The notes: a model not told the origin generated them from the sequence alone. A DNA stretch of 51,924 bases from Chloroflexota bacterium (GCA_021824575.1 JAKAKJ010000097.1:1-51924), one strand, 5' to 3'; shown: positions 40,022-48,170, counted from the first letter of the stretch. Made by a program: numbers and translations.

Positions 40022-40309
40022 ATGACGATCGAATACGACGAAAAAGGAAAGTTCTTTACCGATGTGGTAACCAAGATTGCGGTGCACACCACCGTCCAGA
40101 CAACAAGCCAGTTGGTGCGCGGCAAAGTCCACGTGCGGCAAGGCGAGCGTTTAAAGGACGAACTGGATCGCGATGAACTTTTCCTTGCAATGACCGAGGC
40201 GGTTATTCTGGGAACGGATGGCCAGGTTTTGTTCACAGCCCCCTTCCTGGCGGTGCGCCGCACTCAAATTGTGTGGGTCATGCCGGACGAAGAAGAGTCG
40301 AAGGAATAA
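40022..40309 (+). CDS. Small conserved-looking protein between cpaE and cpaF
   Basis: A 95-aa cytosolic protein that I do not recognise with certainty. It is beta-rich in pattern: VVTKIAVHTTVQTTSQLVRG, HVRQGERLKDELDRDELFLA, then VILGTDGQVLFTAPFLAVRR and TQIVWVMPDEEESKE. It has no signal peptide, membrane helix or Cys. The gene sits 20 bp after cpaE and 6 bp before cpaF, so it is surely co-transcribed with the pilus ATPases and may be an adaptor or regulator of them. That role is inference from position only. Confidence 0.72.
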   Translation: MTIEYDEKGKFFTDVVTKIAVHTTVQTTSQLVRGKVHVRQGERLKDELDRDELFLAMTEAVILGTDGQVLFTAPFLAVRRTQIVWVMPDEEESKE

Positions 40310-40315
40310 ACATTC

Positions 40316-41641
40316 ATGGCCCAGCCTGCCTCGTCAACTTCTGCGCGTTTTTCCTCCTCTGATCTTGCCAAGTTGAAACGTTTTCTGATTGACGCGCTTT
40401 CGCGCGGGATCGAGAGCGAAGGGATCGCATTCGACCAGCGCGCAACTTTTATCAAGCAGCATTTGAAAAGTGTTTTTGAACAGGCGCGCGTGAGTCTTCC
40501 CGATGATATCCAGCGCGCCGTTTTTCAGGATGTATTGAACGACATGCTGGGTTATGGCCCGATCCAGCCGCTGCTCGACGACCCGGATGTCAGCGAGGTA
40601 ATGGTCAACGGGCCAAAGAAAGTCTATGTCGAAAAGAAGGGACAACTGACGCGTACCAACGTGACGTTCGACGACGACGCACACGTTCTTCGGATCATTG
40701 ATCGCATCATTCTGCCCCTTGGCCGGCGCGTGGACCCTGACAGCCCCACCGTTGACGCGCGCCTGCCCGACGGCTCGCGCGTCAATGCGGTTGTCCAGCC
40801 GGTCGCGATTGACGGGCCTTCGATCACCATCCGAAAATTCCGCAAGGACAAACTCCAGATTGCCCAGCTTGTTGAATACGGTTCGCTCACGCAGAGCATG
40901 GCCGAGTTCCTGCGGGCTTGCGTGATGGCGCGTTTGAACATCGTCATTTCGGGCGGGACCGGTTCGGGCAAGACCACGCTGCTTAACGTGCTGTCCGGCT
41001 TCATTCCAGAAAACGAGCGCATCCTCACCATCGAAGACGCGGCGGAGTTGCAGCTTCAGCAGGATCATGTATTGCGACTCGAAACCAAACCGGCCAATGT
41101 GGACGGCGGCGGCGCAACGACCATCCGTGACCTTGTCCGCAACTCGCTGCGTATGCGTCCCGACAGGATCGTGGTTGGCGAGTGCCGCGGTGGCGAAGCG
41201 CTCGATATGCTGCAAGCGATGAACACCGGCCACGACGGCTCGCTGACCACGCTCCATGCCAATTCCCCGCGTGACGCGTTATCGCGCCTCGAGACGCTCG
41301 TGCTGATGGCTGGCATGGATTTGCCGATCAAAGTGGTTCGCCAGCAGATTTCATCTGCGGTGGATCTCATCGTTCAGCAAACACGGCTCAAAGATGGAGC
41401 GCGCAAAGTTACGGCTGTCACCGAAGTTGCCGGCATGGAAGGCGATACCATCGTTCTGACCGATGTGTTCAAGTTCGAGCAAACCGGAATTGGCGAAGGC
41501 GGCAAAGTGCTTGGCGAATTAAAAGCCACCGGCATCCGGCCGATGTTCTCGTCGCGTTTGGAAGCCGCCGGTTACAAGCTCGGCGCGGAAATCTTTGGCA
41601 CCTCGATTGCAGATAGATTGAACAGCCGCCAGCATCGTTAA
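40316..41641 (+). CDS. cpaF: CpaF/TadA-type secretion ATPase
   Basis: A 441-aa hexameric secretion ATPase that drives Tad (Flp) pilus or related type IV filament assembly. The N-terminal domain has LGYGPIQPLLDDPDVSEVMV and the typical RLPDGSRVNAVVQPVAIDGP. Walker A is ISGGTGSGKTTLLNVLSGF (about residues 208-226). The Asp box ILTIEDAAELQLQQDHVLRL and Walker B RPDRIVVGECRGGEALDMLQ follow. The His box is GSLTTLHANSPRDALSRLET. All catalytic motifs are intact. TadB/TadC and pilin genes, which usually follow, are absent; the next gene is a regulator after a 226-bp gap. Confidence 0.93.
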   Translation: MAQPASSTSARFSSSDLAKLKRFLIDALSRGIESEGIAFDQRATFIKQHLKSVFEQARVSLPDDIQRAVFQDVLNDMLGYGPIQPLLDDPDVSEVMVNGPKKVYVEKKGQLTRTNVTFDDDAHVLRIIDRIILPLGRRVDPDSPTVDARLPDGSRVNAVVQPVAIDGPSITIRKFRKDKLQIAQLVEYGSLTQSMAEFLRACVMARLNIVISGGTGSGKTTLLNVLSGFIPENERILTIEDAAELQLQQDHVLRLETKPANVDGGGATTIRDLVRNSLRMRPDRIVVGECRGGEALDMLQAMNTGHDGSLTTLHANSPRDALSRLETLVLMAGMDLPIKVVRQQISSAVDLIVQQTRLKDGARKVTAVTEVAGMEGDTIVLTDVFKFEQTGIGEGGKVLGELKATGIRPMFSSRLEAAGYKLGAEIFGTSIADRLNSRQHR

Positions 41642-41675
41642 AAATCAGGGAGTTTCCTTGCTCAAAAGATATGTC

Positions 41676-41719
41676 GCGGGTCATGCTTACGAATCCTCGA
41701 AGAGAAAAGCGTGACCTGC
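41676..41719 (+). other. Long hairpin after cpaF
   Basis: GCGGGTCATGCTT (41676-41688) and AAGCGTGACCTGC (41707-41719) can pair over 13 bp with two G-U wobbles and an 18-nt loop. No T-tract follows. It could be a structured 3' end or an RNA-processing site. The rest of the 226-bp gap holds a -10 element and nothing else I recognise. Confidence 0.4.
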
Positions 41720-41843
41720 TCGCATCTCCCGTACATTGAATGTATTCGCGTCACTCTTTGGTTGTAAAATTCGTGTTAAACATCTCCCTTATAACTGCTT
41801 TCAAATGAGATAACTGCCTGCGAGGTTTATCTGTAACACGCAG

Positions 41844-41849
41844 TATAAT
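41844..41849 (+). promoter_or_regulatory. Putative -10 element of the double-HTH regulator gene
   Basis: TATAAT lies 18 nt before ATG 41868, with GAGG (41859-41862) between them as a ribosome site. No clear -35 was found at 16-18 bp. Confidence 0.45.
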
Positions 41850-41867
41850 TCAGCCAACGAGGATTGC

Positions 41868-42545
41868 ATGGACACTCGCTCTCAGATCACACTTCGCACC
41901 AAAAAATTAGGCGTCCTGATCCGGGATGCCCGCCTCGCCGCGCGCCGGAACATTGATGAATGCGCGAAAGCCATCGGCGTGACGAAAGGCGTATTCCGTT
42001 CTTATGAAGAGGGAAATCGCGCGCCCTCACTCCCCGAACTTGAAACGCTTGTGTATTATTTGAAACTTCCAATGGATCATTTCTGGGGCAAATCGTCCAT
42101 TTCCGACGACGCGCCGCCGACCGAACCGCTCGACCTGCCGCGCCTCGTCGAAGTGCGCCAGCGCATGATTGGTGCGCTGCTTCGCCAGGAACGCAATCAT
42201 GCCAGTCTTTCGATCAAAGCGCTGACTCAGGAAACCGGCATTAGCGGCGCGCGCATCAAGGCGTATGAACTTGGCGAACGCCCGATTCCATTGCCCGAAC
42301 TCGAAGCTTTGCTCACCGCGCTGGGCGGACGGATTGACACCTTCTTCGACCAGAGCGGGCCGATCGGCCAATGGATGAATGACCAGGATGCCGTCAAACA
42401 ATTTCTCGAGCTGCCCAAGGAATTGCAGGGCTTTGTCTGCCAGCCAGTCAACCGCCCATACCTTGAACTGGCAATGAAACTCAGTTCCATGTCCACCGAC
42501 AAACTTCGTTCGGTGGCTGAAGGATTGCTCGATATTACGCTGTAA
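41868..42545 (+). CDS. Transcriptional regulator with two XRE-type HTH domains
   Basis: A 225-aa cytosolic protein with two Cro/CI-type helix-turn-helix domains in tandem. The first (about 13-68) reads LGVLIRDARLAARRNIDECA, then GVTKGVFRSYEEGNRAPSLP. The second (about 98-150) reads IGALLRQERNHASLSIKALT, then TGISGARIKAYELGERPIPL. Both include the ELE-x-LL/VYYL end of the fold. A C-terminal helical region of about 70 residues follows (FLELPKELQGFVCQPVNRPY), unlike known ligand domains. It has its own promoter and probably controls the TPR/GNAT/hydrolase genes that follow. Confidence 0.85.
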   Translation: MDTRSQITLRTKKLGVLIRDARLAARRNIDECAKAIGVTKGVFRSYEEGNRAPSLPELETLVYYLKLPMDHFWGKSSISDDAPPTEPLDLPRLVEVRQRMIGALLRQERNHASLSIKALTQETGISGARIKAYELGERPIPLPELEALLTALGGRIDTFFDQSGPIGQWMNDQDAVKQFLELPKELQGFVCQPVNRPYLELAMKLSSMSTDKLRSVAEGLLDITL

Positions 42546-42571
42546 ATTCTTGCGCGGCGGGAAAAATTTTC

Positions 42572-43102
42572 ATGACCACAGATTCTGAACCCCAAAAATT
42601 AGCCGAAGATGGAAAGCTGGCTTTTGAAGCTGGCAATTACGAATCCGCCGCAGGCGCGTTCGAGAACGCGGCAAAAGGCTACGCTTCACTCGATGACCGC
42701 ATCAACGAAGCTGAAATGAAAAATAACCTGAGCGTCACGCTTTTAAAATTGGGAAAACCACAGGAAGCATTCGACGCGGCCGCTGGAACCGACGCCGTGT
42801 TTGCGGAAGCGAAAGATCTTAAACGCCAGGGAATGGCGGTGGGCAACCAGGCTTCCGCGCTCGAGGCTCTTAAACGTTTTGATGAGGCTCTGGCCGCCTA
42901 CGAAAAATCAGCTCAAATCTTTGCTGACGCGCATGAAGGCGACCTGCGCTCCATGGTGCTCAAATCTGCGGCAGGCATCCGACTCAAACGCGGCAAGGTT
43001 ACCGACTCAGCCATCAAGATGATCGGCTCGCTCGAAGCGAAAGACAAACCGTCCATCTTCGAACGCATTCTCAAATTTTTCCTTCGTCTTGTAGTGCGAT
43101 GA
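42572..43102 (+). CDS. TPR-repeat protein
   Basis: A 176-aa cytosolic protein made mainly of tetratricopeptide repeats. The first is AEDGKLAFEAGNYESAAGAF, the second EAEMKNNLSVTLLKLGKPQE, the third GMAVGNQASALEALKRFDEA and the fourth DLRSMVLKSAAGIRLKRGKV. The C-terminus is an amphipathic or weakly hydrophobic helix (SIFERILKFFLRLVVR) that could bind membrane. TPR proteins act as binding scaffolds; no partner is evident. The gene begins 26 bp after the regulator and overlaps the next gene by 4 bp (ATGA). Confidence 0.82.
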   Translation: MTTDSEPQKLAEDGKLAFEAGNYESAAGAFENAAKGYASLDDRINEAEMKNNLSVTLLKLGKPQEAFDAAAGTDAVFAEAKDLKRQGMAVGNQASALEALKRFDEALAAYEKSAQIFADAHEGDLRSMVLKSAAGIRLKRGKVTDSAIKMIGSLEAKDKPSIFERILKFFLRLVVR

Positions 43103-43974
43103 GCCCGACTCACCCTCCGGCGCTCAAGGCTGGTCAGCGAGTCCGCCCGGCGGTCTCCACCGATTACCAACAAATTTCCGACCTGATTTTTTTCGAGGGA
43201 CACGTTCATCGTCACCTCGATTGGCGTACGCCGCTCGACTGGCTGGGTCATTCGCCGTATTGGGCGCTCGAAGAAAATGGACGCGTTGCTGCCGCCTTGG
43301 CCTGCCCGCCGGACCCGGATTCGATTGCCTGGCTCCGGCTTTTCGTCCACGCCTCGCGTCTTTCCGGACCCGAAGCCTGGTTGCCGTTATGGGCGGCAGC
43401 GCGCAGCGAACTGGAGGGGCGCGGCCGCGTCATTGCGGCGGCCATTGCCATGGAACGCTGGATGGATTCGCTTTTGACCGCGAGCGGATTTGCTTTGGCC
43501 CATCACATTGTCATGCTCGAATGGACCAACCAGCCTGTCACGCGTTATTCGATTCCCGCAGGGTACAGCATCCGCACCATGACGCCCGATGATTTGCCGC
43601 GCGTTGTCGAAGTGGATACCGCGGCTTTTGATTTGCTCTGGCAAAATTCATTGCCGGCACTAAGCAAGGCTTTTTCGCAGGCAGTTTATGCTTCGGTCGC
43701 GGAAAACGCGTCGGGCATGGTCGGATACCAGTTGTCAACATGGAGTCCGCTTGGGGCGCACCTCGCACGGCTTGCCGTCCGGCCCGAATCGCAAGGCCAT
43801 GGCCTCGGCGCGGTATTGGTCAATGACTTGATCGTCCGCATGCAAAATAACGGCGCGGCGCAAATCACTGTCAACACGCAGGGGAACAACAATGCCTCGC
43901 TGGCATTGTATCAGAGGCTCGGTTTTCGCCGCACGGGAGAGCAATATCCGGTTTATACGATTCAGGTGGAGTGA
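43099..43974 (+). CDS. GNAT family N-acetyltransferase (double GNAT fold)
   Basis: A 291-aa protein. The C-terminal half (about 150-291) is a standard GNAT domain, with YSIRTMTPDDLPRVVEVDTA and the acetyl-CoA motif LAVRPESQGHGLGAVLVNDL, ending in LALYQRLGFRRTGEQYP. The N-terminal half (about 15-145) looks like a degenerate GNAT domain without a clear acetyl-CoA loop (VRPAVSTDYQQISDLIFF). The substrate is unknown. It is coupled to the TPR gene by ATGA, and its stop overlaps a possible 29-codon ORF by one base. Confidence 0.82.
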   Translation: MSPTHPPALKAGQRVRPAVSTDYQQISDLIFFEGHVHRHLDWRTPLDWLGHSPYWALEENGRVAAALACPPDPDSIAWLRLFVHASRLSGPEAWLPLWAAARSELEGRGRVIAAAIAMERWMDSLLTASGFALAHHIVMLEWTNQPVTRYSIPAGYSIRTMTPDDLPRVVEVDTAAFDLLWQNSLPALSKAFSQAVYASVAENASGMVGYQLSTWSPLGAHLARLAVRPESQGHGLGAVLVNDLIVRMQNNGAAQITVNTQGNNNASLALYQRLGFRRTGEQYPVYTIQVE

Positions 43975-44063
43975 TGACGGCTCAACAACGTAACGCGGTT
44001 GTTGTCATCATGTTGGTGATGCAGACGATTGCAGATTCAAAATTGCTGTGGGAGGCACGATGA
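43974..44063 (+). CDS. Possible 29-aa coupled small ORF
   Basis: A 29-codon frame begins at the TGATG junction after the GNAT gene and ends in the ATGA junction with the hydrolase gene. Its product (starting MTAQQRNAVVVIMLVMQTIA) has a short hydrophobic centre. The tight overlap at both ends fits translational coupling, but at this length it may be chance. If not translated, the 85-bp gap only carries GGGAGG, the hydrolase ribosome site. Confidence 0.3.
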   Translation: MTAQQRNAVVVIMLVMQTIADSKLLWEAR

Positions 44064-44896
44064 AAACGTTCGAATCGAGTTGGCAGAACAAAGACGGCAT
44101 CAAGTTTTATGAGTTTGGCTGGGAACCTGACGCAAAACCGAAAGCCGTTGTTGGGCTCGTTCACGGGCACGGCGAGCATGTGGGACGCTATGCCCACGTG
44201 GGCGAGGCCTTTGCCAAGGCGGGCTATGCCCTTGTTGGTTTTGACGCACGCGGACATGGAAAAACCAGCGGCCCGCGCGGTCATACGCCATCGTACGATG
44301 CGTTAATGGATGACATTGCTGATTTCCTCGCGCAAATGCAAACGCGCTATCCCGGCCTGCCGCGTTTTTTGTATGGTCACAGCATGGGCGGGAATGAGGT
44401 CATCAACTTTGCGCTGCGCCGCAAAGCGGATTTGGTTGGTGTGATCTCCACGGGCCCGTGGCTGAAGCTGGCGTTCGAGCCGCCCGCCATGCAGGTCGCG
44501 CTGGGACGCATGATGAACAACGTCGCACCGGGATTCACTCAAAAGTCCGGGTTGGACACGGCCGCGCTTTCGCACGATCCGAATGTGGTGAACGCGTATA
44601 ACAGCGATCCTTTGGTTCACAATAAAATTTCGGCGCGCTTGTTCGTCGCGGTATACGAATCCGGGTTGTGGGCACTCGACCACGCCGCGGAGTTTCCGCT
44701 CCCTCTGCTGCTCATGCACGGAGCCGCTGATAAGATCACGTCGGCAGCAGCCAGCCGGCAATTTGCGGAGCGCGGCGGAAAAAACGTCACTTGGCGCGCA
44801 TGGGACGGTCTCTATCACGAAATCCACAATGAGCCGGAAAAAGCTGAAGTCATCAAAGTGATGATTGACTGGATGGATGCGCGTTTAAAGAAATAA
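44060..44896 (+). CDS. Alpha/beta hydrolase (monoacylglycerol lipase type)
   Basis: A 278-aa serine hydrolase of the Hydrolase_4/lysophospholipase family. The oxyanion region is VGLVHGHGEHVGRYAHVGEA, the family motif VGFDARGHGKTSGPRGH follows, and the nucleophile is Ser108 in YGHSMGGNEVINFAL. The remaining triad residues are probably Asp in LLMHGAADKITSAAAS and His in WDGLYHEIHNEPEK. There is no signal peptide, so it acts in the cytosol. Likely substrates are mono- or lysoglycerolipids. The ATG 44060 has GGGAGG 6 nt upstream; a GTG at 44048 overlaps that site and is rejected. Confidence 0.88.
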   Translation: MKTFESSWQNKDGIKFYEFGWEPDAKPKAVVGLVHGHGEHVGRYAHVGEAFAKAGYALVGFDARGHGKTSGPRGHTPSYDALMDDIADFLAQMQTRYPGLPRFLYGHSMGGNEVINFALRRKADLVGVISTGPWLKLAFEPPAMQVALGRMMNNVAPGFTQKSGLDTAALSHDPNVVNAYNSDPLVHNKISARLFVAVYESGLWALDHAAEFPLPLLLMHGAADKITSAAASRQFAERGGKNVTWRAWDGLYHEIHNEPEKAEVIKVMIDWMDARLKK

Positions 44897-44943
44897 GATT
44901 TTGAATTTATATGGAAGTTGCGACAATATAACAAGGAGATTCG

Positions 44944-45741
44944 ATGAGTAAAAAAGACCGGGAAGGCATGAGCAAGCGTCAGGAATTCCGTGAGAAGCGC
45001 CGACGCGCCGAACAGCGCAACCGCTTGATCTGGATTGGCTTGATTGTTGTCGGTGCGGTATTGGTTGCATTCTTTTTGATCTATCCGCAGATCAAACCTG
45101 TTGCGGCGATCCAGCCTGCGGCGACGGAAACGCGCCTCAATGTAAACCGCAATTCGGCGGGTGACCCGAATGCGCCCGTCAAGCTTGTGGAATTCTCTGA
45201 CTACCAATGCCCTTATTGCAAACAGTATTGGCAGAACACTGAGCCGCAGATCATTGAAACTTATGTAAACACGGGCAAGGTGTATTATACAGATCGTTCG
45301 GCGGGCAATTTTATCAGTGACAACGCCAACAAGGCCAATGGCGGGAATGATACCGAATCGCAGGATTCGGCAATGGCCGCGCTTTGTGCTGCTGACCAGA
45401 ACAAGTATTGGCAGATGCACGATGCGCTTTTTACCAATGTGCTTGGTGAGGTGGATGGAATCTCCTTTACGCCGCGGCGCTTGCAGGCGATTGCCCAAAG
45501 CATCGGGTTGGATATGAACGCCTATAATTCCTGTTTCGACAGCCATAAATATTTGAGCCAGGTGAATCAGGATTTGAAGGATGCAGACGCCGCAGGTATG
45601 CAGGGCACGCCGTTCTTTGTCATCAGTTACATTCCAAAAGGCCAGACGCAGCCGGTCACAACCACGCTGGATGGCGCACAGCCGTTCAGCGTTTTCCAAC
45701 AGACGCTCGATCAGGCTTTAAAGGCGGCGGGCGCGCAATAA
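44944..45741 (+). CDS. DsbA-like thioredoxin-fold protein, copy 1
   Basis: A 265-aa membrane-anchored oxidoreductase. A basic cytosolic N-terminus (SKRQEFREKRRRAEQRN) is followed by one transmembrane helix (LIWIGLIVVGAVLVAFFLIY, about 28-47). The extracytoplasmic DsbA/Thioredoxin_4 domain has the active site CPYC (Cys89, Cys92) in EFSDYQCPYCKQYW and the cis-Pro segment MQGTPFFVISYI. Further Cys residues are in AMAALCAADQNKYW and AYNSCFDSHKYL. It probably forms or shuffles disulfides in exported proteins. AAGGAG precedes the ATG by 7 nt. The following gene is a close paralogue. Confidence 0.88.
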   Translation: MSKKDREGMSKRQEFREKRRRAEQRNRLIWIGLIVVGAVLVAFFLIYPQIKPVAAIQPAATETRLNVNRNSAGDPNAPVKLVEFSDYQCPYCKQYWQNTEPQIIETYVNTGKVYYTDRSAGNFISDNANKANGGNDTESQDSAMAALCAADQNKYWQMHDALFTNVLGEVDGISFTPRRLQAIAQSIGLDMNAYNSCFDSHKYLSQVNQDLKDADAAGMQGTPFFVISYIPKGQTQPVTTTLDGAQPFSVFQQTLDQALKAAGAQ

Positions 45742-45757
45742 CTGTGCTGTCTTGGAT

Positions 45758-45792
45758 AAAAAGGGATGCGGAAAAGCCCGCATCCCTTTTTT
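45758..45792 (+). terminator. Rho-independent terminator between the DsbA-like copies
   Basis: AAAAGGGATGCGG and CCGCATCCCTTTT form a near-perfect stem around AAAAGC, with a run of six T in total. It lies 17 bp after the stop codon of copy 1. Confidence 0.85.
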
Positions 45793-45902
45793 GATTCGCG
45801 GCCCGCATAAATAGAATATAAGACTTTATGCCGCGTTCTGGACAAAAGGCTTTGAACATGGGAAAATCTCCCGCCAAGACCCAAACATTATGAGGTGAAC
45901 GA

Positions 45903-46697
45903 ATGAGCAGAAAAGACCGGGAAGGTATGAGCAAACGTCAGGAATTTCGCGAGAAACGACGGCGCGCCGAACAGCGCAGCCGCCTGGTTTGGATTGGTTT
46001 GATTGTGATCGGCGCGTTGCTGGTGGCATTCTTCCTGATCTATCCGCAGGTCAAGCCAATCGCAGCGATCCAGCCTGCGACGCCGGAGGCGCGTCCGAAT
46101 GTGAACCGAAATTCCACCGGCGACCCGAATGCCCCCGTCAAGCTGGTGGAATTCTCCGATTTTCAATGTCCTTATTGCAAACAATACTGGCAGGATACCG
46201 AGGCTCAAATTATCAATGCGTACGTCAAAACGGACAAAGTGTATTACACCGACCGTTCTGCGGGTAACTGGGTGAGCGGCAACATTGCCGCCGGGGGTGG
46301 GCCAGCAGGCACCGAATCGCAGGATTCGGCAATGGCGGCGTATTGCGCGGCAGACCAGAACAAGTATTGGCAAATGCACGACGCGCTCTTTACCAATGTG
46401 ATTGGCGAAGACGCCGGTTCGTTCACGCCGCGGCGCTTGCAGGCGATTGCCCAAAGCATCGGCTTGGATATGAACGCCTATAATTCCTGTTTCAACAGCC
46501 AGAAATATTTGAACCAGGTGAATCAGGATTATCAGGACGCGTTGACCGCAAAGATCACTGGCACGCCGTTCTTTGTCATCAGTTACATCCCCAAAGGTCA
46601 AACGCAGCCAGTCACGACCACACTGGACGGCGCGCAGCCGTTCAGCGTTTTCCAGCAGACGCTCGATCAGGCTTTAAAGGCGGCGGGCGCGCAATAA
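45903..46697 (+). CDS. DsbA-like thioredoxin-fold protein, copy 2
   Basis: A 264-aa paralogue of the preceding protein with the same layout: basic N-terminus, one transmembrane helix (LVWIGLIVIGALLVAFFLIY), then a DsbA-like domain with CPYC in EFSDFQCPYCKQYW and the cis-Pro segment ITGTPFFVISYI. The two proteins are nearly identical over most of the length. They differ mainly in the loop before ESQDSAMAA (GNIAAGGGPAGT here, DNANKANGGNDT in copy 1). GAGGTGAA precedes the ATG. The 160-bp gap and terminator mean it probably has its own promoter, but none is clear. Confidence 0.88.
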   Translation: MSRKDREGMSKRQEFREKRRRAEQRSRLVWIGLIVIGALLVAFFLIYPQVKPIAAIQPATPEARPNVNRNSTGDPNAPVKLVEFSDFQCPYCKQYWQDTEAQIINAYVKTDKVYYTDRSAGNWVSGNIAAGGGPAGTESQDSAMAAYCAADQNKYWQMHDALFTNVIGEDAGSFTPRRLQAIAQSIGLDMNAYNSCFNSQKYLNQVNQDYQDALTAKITGTPFFVISYIPKGQTQPVTTTLDGAQPFSVFQQTLDQALKAAGAQ

Positions 46698-46708
46698 ATT
46701 GATTTGAT

Positions 46709-46740
46709 AAAAAAGACGCGGCTCATGGCCGCGCCTTTTC
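46709..46740 (+). terminator. Terminator after the second DsbA-like gene
   Basis: CGCGGC (46717-46722) and GCCGCG (46728-46733) form the core stem, extended by AAAAG/CTTTT with one mismatch. It lies between convergent genes and the A/T runs on both sides could make it work in either direction. Confidence 0.7.
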
Positions 46741-46827
46741 GTTTGACAACATGATTGTCACCAATTTATTTGGACGTGGATTTGCGCTGATAAAAATCCG
46801 CGTTCCCCAAATCACGCGATTCTGAAA

Positions 46828-47553
46828 TCACCTTCCAAACAAAGACAAAATCCAAACGGTCAGCGGCGCCATGACCAGCGCGGGCAGGAAATTTCCGGCG
46901 CGGATTTTTTTGATCTCGAGCAGACTGCTGACCGCGAGTCCCATCAAGATGACGCCGCCCGCGGCGGTCATCTCGTTCATCATGGACTGTGTGACGATCG
47001 CGTTCAATTGAGCCGCCAGCAGGCTGATGCCGCCTTGGTAAATCAGGATCATCAGTGATGAGAATAATACGCCCACACCAAGCGAGGATGCAAAAGCCAG
47101 CGATGCAAATCCATCCAGAACGGATTTGACGGCCAGCAGTTTGTAGTCACCGGTCAAACCGTCCTGGATCGAGCCGAGGATGGCCAGCGGCCCGATGCAA
47201 AAGAGCAGGGAGGATGTCAGGAATCCGCGCACGAATTTGCTCGACGCGTTCCCATCACCTGCTTCGGATGAATTGTCGCTTTTAGAAAATCGTTTTTCGA
47301 GATTTTGTCCAAGTGCTTCCAATCGGTCTTCGATCTTCCACCATTCGCCCAACAATGCGCCGATCAAAAGCGCGCCCAACACGATCAGCGAGTTTTCGGT
47401 TTTGAGAAACATTTGGAGGCCAATGGCTGCGACGAATAATCCCATGCCGGCCACAACGGTGGCTTTCAAGCGTTCGGGCACGCGCGCACCAAAAATCAAT
47501 CCAAGTATTCCGCCAAGCAATATGGCTCCAGTATTGAGAAAAGTACCAGTCAC
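46828..47553 (-). CDS. DUF554 family membrane protein
   Basis: A 241-aa polytopic membrane protein of the DUF554 (YdfK-like) family. The N-terminus is typical: GTFLNTGAILLGGILGLIFG, followed by KATVVAGMGLFVAAIGLQMF and IVLGALLIGALLGEWWKIED. A cytosolic loop (about 82-107, rich in Ser and charged residues) leads to FLTSSLLFCIGPLAILGSIQ and DGLTGDYKLLAVKSVLDGFA, then three more helices. The family is thought to transport small solutes but no substrate is established. The start is GTG 47553 with GGAGA upstream. It runs convergently with the DsbA-like genes and probably follows pduO in a transcript. Confidence 0.88.
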   Translation of the reverse strand: MTGTFLNTGAILLGGILGLIFGARVPERLKATVVAGMGLFVAAIGLQMFLKTENSLIVLGALLIGALLGEWWKIEDRLEALGQNLEKRFSKSDNSSEAGDGNASSKFVRGFLTSSLLFCIGPLAILGSIQDGLTGDYKLLAVKSVLDGFASLAFASSLGVGVLFSSLMILIYQGGISLLAAQLNAIVTQSMMNEMTAAGGVILMGLAVSSLLEIKKIRAGNFLPALVMAPLTVWILSLFGR

Positions 47554-47574
47554 AGATTCTCCAAAAATTTATTA

Positions 47575-47623
47575 AACACAAATATACAGAAAAGAACTTT
47601 GCACACTTTGCGTCTTTTGTGTT
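47575..47623. repeat. Repeat-derived hairpin overlapping the pduO stop codon
   Basis: AACACAAA (47575-47582) and TTTGTGTT (47616-47623) pair perfectly around TTTGCACACTTTGCG words, which resemble the repeat at 11376-11446. Its right end includes two bases of the stop codon of the minus-strand adenosyltransferase gene. Confidence 0.5.
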
Positions 47624-48164
47624 AAGGCTCTTTTGCTTTTGTAGTTTCTTTGCCCGCCGTTTGATTTTCTATTAATTCCAAAACAAACAACAGCGAAGAC
47701 AAACGATTGAGGTATTGCTGTAAAGCGGGATTTGTGATTTCCTTCGCGTCGAAAAGCTCGACCACGCGCCGCTCCGCCCGGCGGACAACGGCGCGCGCCA
47801 GCGACAATGCCGCGCCGGGCGCGGTATCTCCCGGTATGATGAAATCTTTTGGCATCTCGACGGTTTTGCTCAATGCGTCGGTTTCTTTTTCGAGCCATTC
47901 GATGCGCTTTGCATCGAAGTGGAATTGGTTTGCGTTTTCGGGCAAAGCTCCCACCTCGGCCATGAGCCGGTATAAGTCCCGCTGCGCTTCGAGCAGGAGC
48001 GGCCCGCAGCGCGGATCACGCGTCGAAACGCGCGCCACGCCCAGCGCCGCGGACGATTCGTCCAAGGTTCCCAGCGCTTCGATGCGGGCATGATATTTTG
48101 CCACGCGTCCCTCACCGAGCAATCCGGTCGTGCCATCATCGCCTTTGCGAGTGTAGAAAGACAT
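47622..48164 (-). CDS. pduO: PduO-type ATP:cob(I)alamin adenosyltransferase
   Basis: A 180-aa cytosolic enzyme that transfers the adenosyl group of ATP to cob(I)alamin to make coenzyme B12. The N-terminal ATP site is FYTRKGDDGTTGLLGEGRV. The helical core has IEALGTLDESSAALGVAR, PGDTAPGAALSLARAVVRRA with the adjacent ERR, and LNRLSSLLFVLE near the end, all in the family order. Length fits. The start ATG 48164 is only 6 nt after a minus-strand TATAAT, so the mRNA should be leaderless. It diverges from the cyclase gene across a 28-bp gap. Confidence 0.93.
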   Translation of the reverse strand: MSFYTRKGDDGTTGLLGEGRVAKYHARIEALGTLDESSAALGVARVSTRDPRCGPLLLEAQRDLYRLMAEVGALPENANQFHFDAKRIEWLEKETDALSKTVEMPKDFIIPGDTAPGAALSLARAVVRRAERRVVELFDAKEITNPALQQYLNRLSSLLFVLELIENQTAGKETTKAKEP

Positions 48165-48170
48165 GGCTGG

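Noticed and set aside
42913-43350. Minus-strand frame across the TPR/GNAT junction
   Set aside because: It covers two genes with clear plus-strand domains and has no recognisable product.
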